A stretch of DNA of 11,714 nucleotides from a bacterium. GTDB taxonomy: Bacteria; RBG-13-66-14. Shown piece by piece: positions 1-6,694 of this stretch (positions are counted from its first letter, which is position 1; each line of letters starts with the position of its first letter). The translations under genes were made by a program, and so were the position numbers. Location of the stretch: assembly GCA_035528375.1 (NCBI GenBank), contig DATKYS010000086.1:1-11714 (forward strand), written 5' to 3'. The notes under the pieces were generated by a model. It ran no database searches. It was given only the letters and a program-made list of their open reading frames with translations, and was not told where the DNA came from.

Positions 1-2
1 AT

Positions 3-402
3 GGGATAACTGTATCATGTGACTCAGATGTTACAGATACCCTATAATAACACACAGGGAGGAAGTTGGTTTGGAAAACTTGAAGCCGGATAATAACCGC
101 GGGTACGTCCGCGGTAACTTCTAAACTTTCAGACCCCCAGAGAGATAACGTATTAACTGGGATAACTGTATCATGTGACTCAGATGTTACAGATACCCTA
201 TAATAACACACAGGGAGTAAGTTGGTTTGGAAAACTTGAAGCCGGATAATAACCGCGGGTACGTCCGCGGTAACTTCTAAACTTTCAGACCCCCAGAGAA
301 GTAAAGTGTTAAATGGGATAACTGTATCATGTGACTCAGATGTTACAGATACCCTATAATAACACACAGGGAGGAAGTTGGTTTGGAAAACTTGAAGCTG
401 GA
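3..402. repeat. 156-bp tandem repeat, 2.5 copies, running off the left edge
   Basis: Copies begin at 3, 159 and 315, each with GGGATAACTGTATCATG, giving an exact period of 156. Copy 3 stops matching near 402, about 88 bases in. The copies are almost identical (for example GGAGGAAG in copies 1 and 3, GGAGTAAG in copy 2) except for about 15 bases at the unit end. The two bases before copy 1 (AT) match the end of copy 2, so the array probably extends leftward. Each full unit can fold twice. One is an imperfect hairpin over 3-42, with CTGTATCAT facing ATGTTACAG around TGACTCA. The other is a perfect stem ACCGCGG/CCGCGGT (96-102 with 109-115, loop GTACGT), extended by GAAG 82-85 with CTTC 118-121. 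Copy 3 lacks the second hairpin. The unit is AT-richer than the genes nearby. No function is recognised. Confidence 0.93.
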
Positions 403-768
403 CGACTTGGACAAGATAAGGAATAGCTGGATAGATGCCAGGGATATACTCCTATCATGGTAAAAGGGCTTATCCTTTAGGATTCAACTTCACCAATTGG
501 ACAAGTTTTAGGAAAAACACCACGTGAAAAGAACACCTGTAGCATCTGATGAGCCGGTACATCAGTTTAACTTTTAACTCCTGGTAGCCTCGTCGGACGT
601 AATCCAGGTCATCACGGCCCGGCTGGCGGTGCTGGCCTGTCTCCTGGGCGACCTATCCACCCCCTACGTGGAGTAGTGGCTGCTGGCCGTCACGGCCGTC
701 ATTGTGGCCGCCGCGCCCGATGGCTCCACAGCACGCCTTTCCCCCGAACCTGCCGGACTTCGCGGGGG
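403..768. other. Gene-free stretch: AT-rich spacer, then a possible decayed coding fragment
   Basis: From 403 to about 580 the sequence is AT-rich with no convincing gene. Small inverted repeats are present, such as CTGATG/CATCAG at 545-564 and AAAGG/CCTTT near 473-478. From about 578 the composition turns GC-rich. One plus-strand frame reads as two hydrophobic segments with nearly all G or C third positions (578-673, then 677 to about 716), split by a TAG at 674-676. It has no start codon after the TAA at 575, so it is at best a remnant of a membrane protein. No clear intrinsic terminator was found for the minus-strand operon that ends at 769. Confidence 0.4.
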
Positions 769-1611
769 TCAGCAAACTTCCCGCCACAGCACCCTCAACG
801 GCGCCGCCACGGCCAACGGCAAAGTCAAGAGCCACAACAGGGGATTGAACCGGGGACCGTTTTCTTTCAAGTACCGGTAGAACGCCCGGTGGCTCCAGAG
901 AACGCTCCGCGCGCGGATTTTTTTAACGCTGGTCCCGCCCCGATGGATCACCTTCACCTGTGGGTAGTATAGCGTAAGTCTCCCCGCCCGTACCAACCGC
1001 CGGGCCAGGTCCACGTCGTTGAAGAAGATCGGGAACCGGGTGTCGAACCCGCCGAGCGCGTTGAACTCGTCCTTTCGCAGCATCCAGCAGGAGGCGTAGA
1101 CCTGCTCGACCCTCCGTTCCTCGGCGTGGTCGGTGTCCCCCATCTTCCACCGGTTGAATAACCCGCTCCGGGGGAACATGCGCGACAGGCCGGTGAGCTC
1201 GCAGAGGAGGTCCCAGGTTTTGGGGAGCCTCCGGCAGGTCCTTTGCACGCGGCCGTCCTCCCCGACCAGTTGAGGTGCCACCCCGCCGAGGGAGGGGTCG
1301 TCCTCGAGGAGATCGGCCAGCCGCCTCGCCCCGTCTGTCGGCAGGAATGCGTCGGGGTTGAGGAGGAGGATTAATCTCCCCCGGGCCTTTCGCACGGCCT
1401 GGTTCGTCGCCGCCGCGTATCCCTGGTTCGCGGGGCTGGCGAAAAGCCTTACGCCCGTTCTCCGGGCCACATTTGCCGAACCGTCCCGGGAGCCGTTGTC
1501 GAAAACGATGACCTCGACGGGCTCGTCCTGCCGCGCGAGGTGGTCCAGGCAGCGGACGAGGTCGTCCCGGGTGTCGTAGCTGACGACGACGACCGTCACT
1601 CGGGGGGCCAT
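769..1611 (-). CDS. GT2-family glycosyltransferase (WbbL/rhamnosyltransferase-like)
   Basis: This 280-residue protein probably moves a sugar from a nucleotide-sugar to a growing surface glycan at the cytoplasmic face of the inner membrane. The N-terminus has the GT-A start VTVVVVSYD (5-13), then DNGSRDGS (38-45), NQGYAAATNQ (62-71) and NPDA (85-88), which takes the place of the metal-binding DxD. Next come GGFDTRF and FFNDVDLARR (187-205), the acidic acceptor-side motif, and HRGGTS (223-228). These fit the COG1216 branch of GT2. A hydrophobic segment at about 257-277 could hold the C-terminus to the membrane. The ATG lies one base after the pgi stop (TAG, C, ATG), with GAGG six bases before it inside the pgi end, so translation is probably coupled. 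The family is clear. The sugar and acceptor cannot be read from sequence; rhamnosyl or other deoxysugar transfer is only a guess from related proteins. Confidence 0.93.
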   Translation of the reverse strand: MAPRVTVVVVSYDTRDDLVRCLDHLARQDEPVEVIVFDNGSRDGSANVARRTGVRLFASPANQGYAAATNQAVRKARGRLILLLNPDAFLPTDGARRLADLLEDDPSLGGVAPQLVGEDGRVQRTCRRLPKTWDLLCELTGLSRMFPRSGLFNRWKMGDTDHAEERRVEQVYASCWMLRKDEFNALGGFDTRFPIFFNDVDLARRLVRAGRLTLYYPQVKVIHRGGTSVKKIRARSVLWSHRAFYRYLKENGPRFNPLLWLLTLPLAVAAPLRVLWREVC

Positions 1612-1612
1612 G

Positions 1613-2995
1613 CTACGCCTCGCTCACCAGGGCGTCGGCGCGGTGCAACCGACGGTCGGGGTCGGTCCCGGCGAGGAGAAGCTCGTCCTCGGCCAGCCGC
1701 TCGATGTAGCCTTCGCGGCCCATGTAGGCGTAGGTCGTTCTCTTTCCCTCCTCGACGCCGGGCTGGTCGTAAACGTTGACCACGGCGAGCTTCCCGGTGA
1801 TGGATACCGCCGCCTGGCAGAGGTACACCAGCGAGCCCAGCGACCGCTCGTCCAGGGCCGTGAGCGTGAGCACGAGGGAGGGGGTGCCAGCCCGCAGGAG
1901 CGCCAGCACCGTCCCCTTGAGCTCCGCACGAAGGAGCTCGCCCAGCCCCCGCCCGCCCAGGTAGCCCAGGCTGGAGTATTCGTCGGTCTGGGGGGGGACC
2001 CGCACGTCGTCCCCGGTGTCGGTGACCTCGAGGAGCCAGACGACCTTGTCCTTGGGCCCGTCCACGTAGAGCTGTAGCTGGGAGTGCTGGTCGGTGACGC
2101 CGAGGGCGGCCTGCGGCGTCGGACCGTAGGGGTCGGTGCCCCGCCGGCGCTTGCCCAGGCTCTCGGCCCAGAGCTGGGCGAACCAGAGGGCGAAGTCGCG
2201 CAGACCGTCGGCATAGGGCATGACCGAAACGATTCTCCTCCCGGCCAGGTGGTGCTGGTGGAGGGCCAGGGCCAGGGCCAGGGCGGGATTCTTCCGCCAG
2301 TCCGGGTTCCCCGTGGCGGTGCGCATGGCCCGCGCGCCGGCCAGGAGCTCCCGGGCGTCAATCCCCAGGAGCGCCGCCGGAACGAGGCCCACGGGGCTCA
2401 GCACCGAAAATCGGCCGCCCACGTCGGACGGGACGTCGAAAGTCCTGTAACCCTCGGCCGTCGCCAGGGCCCGCAGGTCGCCGAGGTCCGGGTCCGTGAC
2501 GGCCACCACCCGCTCCCCGTAACCCTTCCCCAGGGCCTCGCGGAGCCATCCCCGTACCACGGCGAAGGAGGCCATCGTCTCCGCCGTGGAGCCCGATTTC
2601 GTTATCACGTTCACCAGGGTGCGGTGCGGGTCGAGCTCCCCGAGCAGGTGACGCAGGCGCCGGGGGTCCACGTTGTCCACCACGTGGAGCCGCGGGTGGC
2701 CGGGTTTCCTGGACGCCGGCTCGATGAAGGCGCAGTTGAGCATCCGCGCCCCCAGCCCCGATCCCCCGATTCCCAGGAGCACGAGGTCGTCGCAGCCCCC
2801 TTTTAGCGGCTCTACCCAGTGGAGGAGGTCCGAGACCTGCTGGTCGGGCAGAGCGGCGTAGCCCGGGGCGGGGCCGATGAGCGCCGTGACCAGCTCCGGG
2901 TAAGATTCCCGCCATTGGGCGAAATCGAGACCGCTCCGCCCGATGAGCCGTCGGTCGCTCGTGCGGAGGTCGAGTGAGATTTTCCCTTCGCCCAT
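1613..2995 (-). CDS. pgi: Glucose-6-phosphate isomerase
   Basis: This cytoplasmic enzyme interconverts glucose 6-phosphate and fructose 6-phosphate in glycolysis and gluconeogenesis, and supplies fructose 6-phosphate for amino-sugar and nucleotide-sugar synthesis. The product is 460 residues from the chosen start, the usual size of the short bacterial form. The phosphate-binding GIGGSG (75-80) and SGST (134-137) are present. So is DVGGRFSVLSPVG (191-203), the first isomerase signature. The catalytic glutamate is in WAESLGK (E278), the catalytic histidine in TDQHSQ (H304), and the lysine in YDQPGVEEGK (K418), the second signature. All expected active-site residues are there. Two ATGs lie six bases apart: 3001-2999 has GGAGG only one base upstream, whereas 2995-2993 has it seven bases upstream, so the second was chosen. 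The gene follows the lipoprotein by 58 bases and is followed directly by the glycosyltransferase. Confidence 0.97.
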   Translation of the reverse strand: MGEGKISLDLRTSDRRLIGRSGLDFAQWRESYPELVTALIGPAPGYAALPDQQVSDLLHWVEPLKGGCDDLVLLGIGGSGLGARMLNCAFIEPASRKPGHPRLHVVDNVDPRRLRHLLGELDPHRTLVNVITKSGSTAETMASFAVVRGWLREALGKGYGERVVAVTDPDLGDLRALATAEGYRTFDVPSDVGGRFSVLSPVGLVPAALLGIDARELLAGARAMRTATGNPDWRKNPALALALALHQHHLAGRRIVSVMPYADGLRDFALWFAQLWAESLGKRRRGTDPYGPTPQAALGVTDQHSQLQLYVDGPKDKVVWLLEVTDTGDDVRVPPQTDEYSSLGYLGGRGLGELLRAELKGTVLALLRAGTPSLVLTLTALDERSLGSLVYLCQAAVSITGKLAVVNVYDQPGVEEGKRTTYAYMGREGYIERLAEDELLLAGTDPDRRLHRADALVSEA

Positions 2996-3002
2996 CGTCA
3001 TC

Positions 3003-3007
3003 CCTCC
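3003..3007 (-). promoter_or_regulatory. pgi ribosome binding site
   Basis: GGAGG on the minus strand lies seven bases before the ATG at 2995 but only one base before the alternative ATG at 3001. This favours the second Met as the true start. Confidence 0.75.
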
Positions 3008-3053
3008 GGTCGCGGTCCGACTTTCGTCCGCGTTTAAGCACCGCCGTCGGGGA

Positions 3054-3605
3054 TTACTTTACGCCGGCTCCCGCGGTCGCTTGAACCGCCGTGGCGAGGT
3101 CGCGCTGCAGGGCCTCGAGCTGGGACAGCTTCTCCTCTCGGCCGACCTCCGTATCGTCTATGACCCCGATCAGCCGGTCGAGAAAGGAGCTCAGCAATTC
3201 CCGTTCGTCCGTCCCGGCGTCCAGGAGCGTTTCCGCCAGGAAGTCCCGTGCCGCCTCGAGCTCCGCCAGGGCTCGCTCGGGCGCATCGGCGAACCGGAGG
3301 TTGACGTCGGCGGTGTAGACGTACTGGGACACCACGGCGAGGGGGAGCCGCACCCGGGACACCTCCCGCAACGCCTCTTGCGCCCGGGCCACGCCGCCGG
3401 CCGCCAGGCCGAAGTTGTTTTCCCCGAAATCCTTCGCCGCCTGGTCGAGGGCCGCGTCGGCCGACCGCACCAACTCGGCCAGGGAGGTGAGGTCCGCCGC
3501 GGGGGGAGTTTTCACCTCGACGGCGCTATCGGGACCTCCCGTGCAACCCGCCAGAAGAACGAGGAGCGCGAGGACCGTGAAGACCGGTCTTCCCTTTTTT
3601 TTCAG
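3054..3605 (-). CDS. Small helical lipoprotein, probable CTG start
   Basis: This is a lipoprotein of 183 residues with no recognised family. Starting at CTG 3605-3603, it begins M-KKK-GR, followed by a hydrophobic core and the lipobox LLAGC with the lipid-attached cysteine at 21: a compact type II signal peptide. The mature part is predicted to be almost all helix, rich in Ala, Leu, Glu and Arg, with TPR-like or coiled-coil spacing (for example ELVRSADAALDQAAKDF and LAELEAARDFLAETLLDAG). It ends at TAA 3056-3054. The CTG overlaps the TGA of the peptidase gene as CTGA, the arrangement usually seen as ATGA, and GGCGGTGA lies at the right distance upstream. The only in-frame ATG, GTG or TTG is ATG 3713, which would add 36 arginine- and glycine-rich residues before the signal peptide and overlap the peptidase gene by 112 bases. 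The lipoprotein nature is well supported. The role is unknown; a cell-envelope partner of the neighbouring exported proteins is possible. Confidence 0.82.
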   Translation of the reverse strand: MKKKGRPVFTVLALLVLLAGCTGGPDSAVEVKTPPAADLTSLAELVRSADAALDQAAKDFGENNFGLAAGGVARAQEALREVSRVRLPLAVVSQYVYTADVNLRFADAPERALAELEAARDFLAETLLDAGTDERELLSSFLDRLIGVIDDTEVGREEKLSQLEALQRDLATAVQATAGAGVK

Positions 3606-6016
3606 CGTATCACCGCCAGTTTGGCCGTCACGGAGTCCCCCCCGGGGGCCGTCACGTGGTAGAGGTACACGCCCGCGGCCAGCTCGGCGCCCACTGTATT
3701 GGTCACGTCCCAATCCAGCTCGAAGGCGGTGCTCACGGTTTCGTAGACCAGGTTCCCGACGATGTCGTACACACGGATTTTGGAACCGGGCGGGATCCCG
3801 TTGAACGTTACCCCGGAGTGCCTGTCGCCGCGGAAGGGGTTCGGGTAGGCGTAGATGTCGGCAAGATTGTAGAGGTGGTCGTCGTGGATGCCGACGAGGC
3901 CGGCCAGGGCGCCGAGGGCGGCCCGCGTTATCTGCCGGGTCAGCGGGAAGTGGCCGGCGATCATCGGGTAGTCGTCGTCGTAGGTGTGGTAGTAGGGGTA
4001 GGGCAGGTCAATGTCCTCGGTACACAACAACGCTGGATACCCAACGACCCAGAAGATGAAGTGGTCCGAGCGGTGGGCGTTGGGATCGATAATCTTGTAC
4101 CCCGGCATGCCGTCGCCGTAGCGTACGCACGATTCCATGAGCACGTCGGCGAGCCACTCGCTCCGGTAATCGGTAATGATGTCCAGGTCCTCCTGTACCT
4201 CGGGCGGGTCGCTCCAGACGACCATGTCCAGGTTTACCACCCCGTCCACCTGGACCCCGTCCAGGGCCAGTTGCCGGGCGTGGTGGGAGCTGCCGTGGAG
4301 CCCGAGCTCCTCGGCGTTGAAGAACACAAGGCGCAGGCTGCGCCGGGGCGTGTAATCCGCCAGAACGCGCGATATCTCCAGGAGCGCCGACGCCCCCGAC
4401 CCGTTGTCGTTGGCGCCGGGGGCCAATATGTAGGGATCTTCGTCCTGGTCCTCAGTGCCCGAGATCGAGTCGAAGTGGGCGGTGCCGTAAATGTAACTCC
4501 GTGGGTACTCGCTCCCGGTCTTCTCGCCGATGATGTTCTCCCAGAGGATGCCCGTTCCCGGGTCCAGCCCCTCGAGCCGCCAGGTGAGCCCGTCGAGCTC
4601 CCCGTCGGCGTAGGCGGGTCCATCCCTCGATGCGAGCCAGACCTTTTCCCCGGTTCCGTCCCAGTCCAGGGCGTTCACCGCCGAGGCCTTCGCGGTGGTC
4701 ACTGTCTCCCAGCTCTCCCCGCCGTCCGCGGTGCGGTACATCTCCCCGTAGATTGACCCGACGACGTATTCGAGCGGCCCGATGGCCGTCACCGCGAGGA
4801 GCTGCTGGGCGGGGTCAACGCCCGGAATCTGCGAGGGGGTCCAGGTCTCGCCGCCGTCATCGGTGATGAGCAGCCGGTCGGCCGTCCCCACCGCCAGGCC
4901 CCGATCGGAATCACCGAAGGCCGCGTCGTAGAGCGTCGAGCCGCCGGAAGAGGCGTAGACCGTTTCCCAGGTCTCGCCACCGTCGGCGCTCCGGAGCACT
5001 GTCTCGCCTCGGCTCACCCCGATGACCGTCCGGGGGTCGCCCGGGAGGCACGCCGCGGCGAAAATCTCCATGCCCGTGCCCCCGACCTTTTCCCAGACCG
5101 AGCCCGAGTCCTCGGTGCGCCAGACATCGCCCGAGGCGCTGAAGAGGTAACCCGTATCTGCGTCGGCGAAGGCCATCGTCGAGAGGTCGTTGCTTTCCGA
5201 ACCCAGATCGAAGGGGGTTTCGGTCCAGGTCGCCCCGCCGTCGTCGGTGCGACGGTAGGTGTCGCCGCCGGCGAAATGAATCGTGGCCGGAGGGAATACG
5301 GCACAGGCGCTGTTCGGCCAAACCTTTATCTCCCCGGTGGGGAAGTACTCGACGAAAACAGCCCCGCCGTCGGTCGAGTAAAACAGGTGGGAACTGGCCA
5401 GGGAGAAGGCGATGAGCCCGCCCTCGGCGTCCAGGGATTGGGGGCTGGCGCCGATCCATTTTTCCCGCGTAACCTCGAAGCCCGAGTCCGCCAGCTCGGC
5501 GGCGATGTAGTCCCCCGCCAGGTTGTTCTGCGGGGTGTAGGCGTAACGGGTGCGGAACTCGGTCAGGTCGTAGTCGTAGGCGTCAATCCGGTCCAGGTCT
5601 ACCATGTCAACGAGCTCATGGGCGTCGGCGGTGAGAATATCCGGCGGTGCTTCCCGTTGGGGGGCTCTGATCGTCGGTTCCAGGTGACAGAGGCGGAAAC
5701 CCAGGCCGATGAGCTCCCGCAGGTCGTCGGTCCCGAGGTTGCAGATTTCCGCTCCGTAGGTCAGACGGCCCAGCCGGTCTATCCCCGGGGGCAGCCCGGC
5801 GGCGCCCGACGGCGCGAACACGATGTACAGGTCGTCCCGGCGGTCCGGCAGCGCGCAGACGGCATTCGCGGGAGAGATCGTCGCCCTGAGCTCCCCGCCG
5901 TCGAAGTACCCGTAGAACACCCCCGCCCCCGGCGCACCGGCGGGTACGAGGGCGAGGTACTCGGCGGCCGGAGCCGTCGTCGTGACGAGCGCGAGGAGGA
6001 GGAAAATCCGTTTCAT
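3602..6016 (-). CDS. Secreted M28-family metallopeptidase with inserted beta-propeller and C-terminal sorting-like domain
   Basis: This 804-residue exported protein is probably a two-zinc aminopeptidase. A signal peptide covers about 1-18 (MKRIFLLLALV...APA-A). Residues 19-125 are an N-terminal region of unknown fold. The M28 domain opens at about 155-190 (NNLAGDYIAAEL). It is interrupted at about 200-485 by a propeller with Asp-box (BNR/YCF48-like) motifs near 214, 257, 301, 343, 385 and 429, such as SADGGETW and TADGGESW. It then resumes at NIIGEKTG (494). The metal and catalytic residues are complete: H514 and D516 (AHFDS), D537 (ANDNGSG), E569-E570 (FNAEELG), D597 (NLDMV) and H677 (YYHTYDDD), plus SDHFIF at 650-655. 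Residues about 720-804 (YPNPFRG...IRVYDIVGNLVYE) form a FlgD-Ig/type IX-like C-terminal domain, suggesting surface delivery. ATG 6016 has AAGGA seven bases upstream. It is the first gene of the minus-strand operon, and its TGA overlaps the lipoprotein start. Substrate is unknown. Confidence 0.92.
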   Translation of the reverse strand: MKRIFLLLALVTTTAPAAEYLALVPAGAPGAGVFYGYFDGGELRATISPANAVCALPDRRDDLYIVFAPSGAAGLPPGIDRLGRLTYGAEICNLGTDDLRELIGLGFRLCHLEPTIRAPQREAPPDILTADAHELVDMVDLDRIDAYDYDLTEFRTRYAYTPQNNLAGDYIAAELADSGFEVTREKWIGASPQSLDAEGGLIAFSLASSHLFYSTDGGAVFVEYFPTGEIKVWPNSACAVFPPATIHFAGGDTYRRTDDGGATWTETPFDLGSESNDLSTMAFADADTGYLFSASGDVWRTEDSGSVWEKVGGTGMEIFAAACLPGDPRTVIGVSRGETVLRSADGGETWETVYASSGGSTLYDAAFGDSDRGLAVGTADRLLITDDGGETWTPSQIPGVDPAQQLLAVTAIGPLEYVVGSIYGEMYRTADGGESWETVTTAKASAVNALDWDGTGEKVWLASRDGPAYADGELDGLTWRLEGLDPGTGILWENIIGEKTGSEYPRSYIYGTAHFDSISGTEDQDEDPYILAPGANDNGSGASALLEISRVLADYTPRRSLRLVFFNAEELGLHGSSHHARQLALDGVQVDGVVNLDMVVWSDPPEVQEDLDIITDYRSEWLADVLMESCVRYGDGMPGYKIIDPNAHRSDHFIFWVVGYPALLCTEDIDLPYPYYHTYDDDYPMIAGHFPLTRQITRAALGALAGLVGIHDDHLYNLADIYAYPNPFRGDRHSGVTFNGIPPGSKIRVYDIVGNLVYETVSTAFELDWDVTNTVGAELAAGVYLYHVTAPGGDSVTAKLAVIR
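3606..3617 (-). promoter_or_regulatory. Ribosome binding site supporting a CTG start
   Basis: On the minus strand GGCGGTGA matches the anti-Shine-Dalgarno complement GGAGGTGA at seven of eight positions. Its GGCGG core lies seven bases before CTG 3605-3603. This spacing is ideal and supports initiation at CTG. Confidence 0.55.
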
Positions 6017-6048
6017 AGGTCATTCCTTTTCGGTACTCATTTGTGTGG

Positions 6049-6078
6049 ATTCTACCCCAATCCACCCCGTCGAGCCAA
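6049..6078 (-). promoter_or_regulatory. Candidate sigma70-like promoter for the minus-strand operon
   Basis: On the minus strand TTGGCT (6078-6073, four of six to consensus) and TAGAAT (6054-6049, five of six) are 18 bases apart. Transcription would start about 25 bases before the peptidase ATG. No other candidate this good was seen on that strand in the divergent region. Confidence 0.45.
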
Positions 6079-6199
6079 GTCCGGTTCCGCGGGGGCTTGC
6101 GAACGTCCGTTTACATCTGCGCGCTGCGATCAGGTATGGAATTTGCTCATTACAGTGGAGTTGGAGCTTCTTTCGCCGGCCGTAAAACCGCCTAACGCC

Positions 6200-6228
6200 T
6201 TGACAGTGTGTAAATTTAAGTATAAACT
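6200..6228 (+). promoter_or_regulatory. Candidate sigma70-like promoter for the plus-strand operon
   Basis: A perfect TTGACA (6200-6205) is followed after 17 bases by TAAACT (6223-6228), within the AT-rich run TAAATTTAAGTATAAACT. A TATAAA at 6221 gives 15-base spacing as an alternative. The start would fall near 6235, just before the 30-bp repeat array, so the array would be transcribed as part of a leader of about 430 bases. Confidence 0.5.
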
Positions 6229-6257
6229 ACGAAACGGTGATGGGAGAAAGCCGGTAA

Positions 6258-6527
6258 ATGCGCGAGGGGCCTGAGTTCACGAGGATAATGCGCGAGGGGC
6301 CTGAATTGACAGGGATAATGTGCGAGGGGCCTGAATTGACAGGGATAATGCGCGAGGGGCCTGAGTTCACGAGGATAATGCGCGAGGGGCCTGAGTTCAC
6401 GAGGATAATGCGCGAAGGGCCTGAGTTCACGAGGATAATGCGCGAGGGGCCTGAGTTCACGAGGATAATGCGCGAGGGGCCTGAGTTCACGAGGATAATG
6501 CGCGAGGGGCCTGAATTCACAGGTATA
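6258..6527. repeat. Nine-copy 30-bp tandem repeat in the divergent region
   Basis: Nine head-to-tail units begin at 6258, 6288, 6318 and so on to 6498, each starting ATGCGCGAGGGGCCTGA (copy 3 ATGTGCG, copy 6 GAAGGG). There are three endings: GTTCACGAGGATA in copies 1 and 4-8, ATTGACAGGGATA in copies 2 and 3, and a hybrid ATTCACAGGTATA in copy 9. There are no unique spacers. The period is a multiple of three, so a plus frame is open across the array. It runs from ATG 6258 to TAG 6528-6530 and reads MREGPEFTRI or a variant in each unit. Frames on the minus strand are open too, so openness alone does not show coding. Each unit holds GAGG or AGGG a few bases before the next ATG, and a GATAAT hexamer (TATAAT-like) at the joint (GGTATA at the end of copy 9). 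The array lies between a promoter candidate and the barrel gene. Function is not known. Confidence 0.96.
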
Positions 6528-6659
6528 TAGCTGTTCGCTGGCGTTTCGGGTGAAAAGAATCAATGTCTCGTTGTCATCGTGGTACGGCCGCGGGCGCTGA
6601 GGGGCGACCGACCAAAGAACCGACCACGTGACTGACGAAAAAAAACGCGGGATGAACCT

Positions 6660-6694
6660 AAGGGGTGGTTTGAAACCTCTAAGAGGGGTTTTTT
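6660..6694 (+). promoter_or_regulatory. Possible alternative RNA hairpins at the barrel gene start
   Basis: CCTCT at 6676-6680 can pair upstream with AGGGG 6661-6665, which is the best ribosome binding site for the TTG start at 6670. It can instead pair downstream through CCTC/GAGG (6676-6679 with 6683-6686, loop TAA), followed two bases later by six T residues (6689-6694), like a weak terminator. The two pairings exclude each other. Both stems are short, so this is a suggestion only. Confidence 0.3.

Noticed and set aside
1-402. CRISPR array
   Set aside because: The units are 156 bases and directly adjacent, with no short repeat separated by unique spacers.
340-426. Small peptide gene MLQIPYNN... 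in the 156-bp units
   Set aside because: The 20-28 codon frame lacks a ribosome site, and the unit's hairpins explain its conservation at least as well.
545-564. Hammerhead ribozyme core (CTGATGA)
   Set aside because: No GAAA strand with the needed stems is found on either side, in any circular order.
3656-4756. Long plus-strand open frame opposite the peptidase
   Set aside because: It is antisense to a protein with all M28 motifs; its translation is Val/Gly/Arg-rich with no family features.
6258-6527. CRISPR array or promoter array
   Set aside because: No spacers. Copies 2 and 3 contain TTGACA, and units contain GATAAT, but the distances between them (2 or 32 bases) do not suit a promoter.
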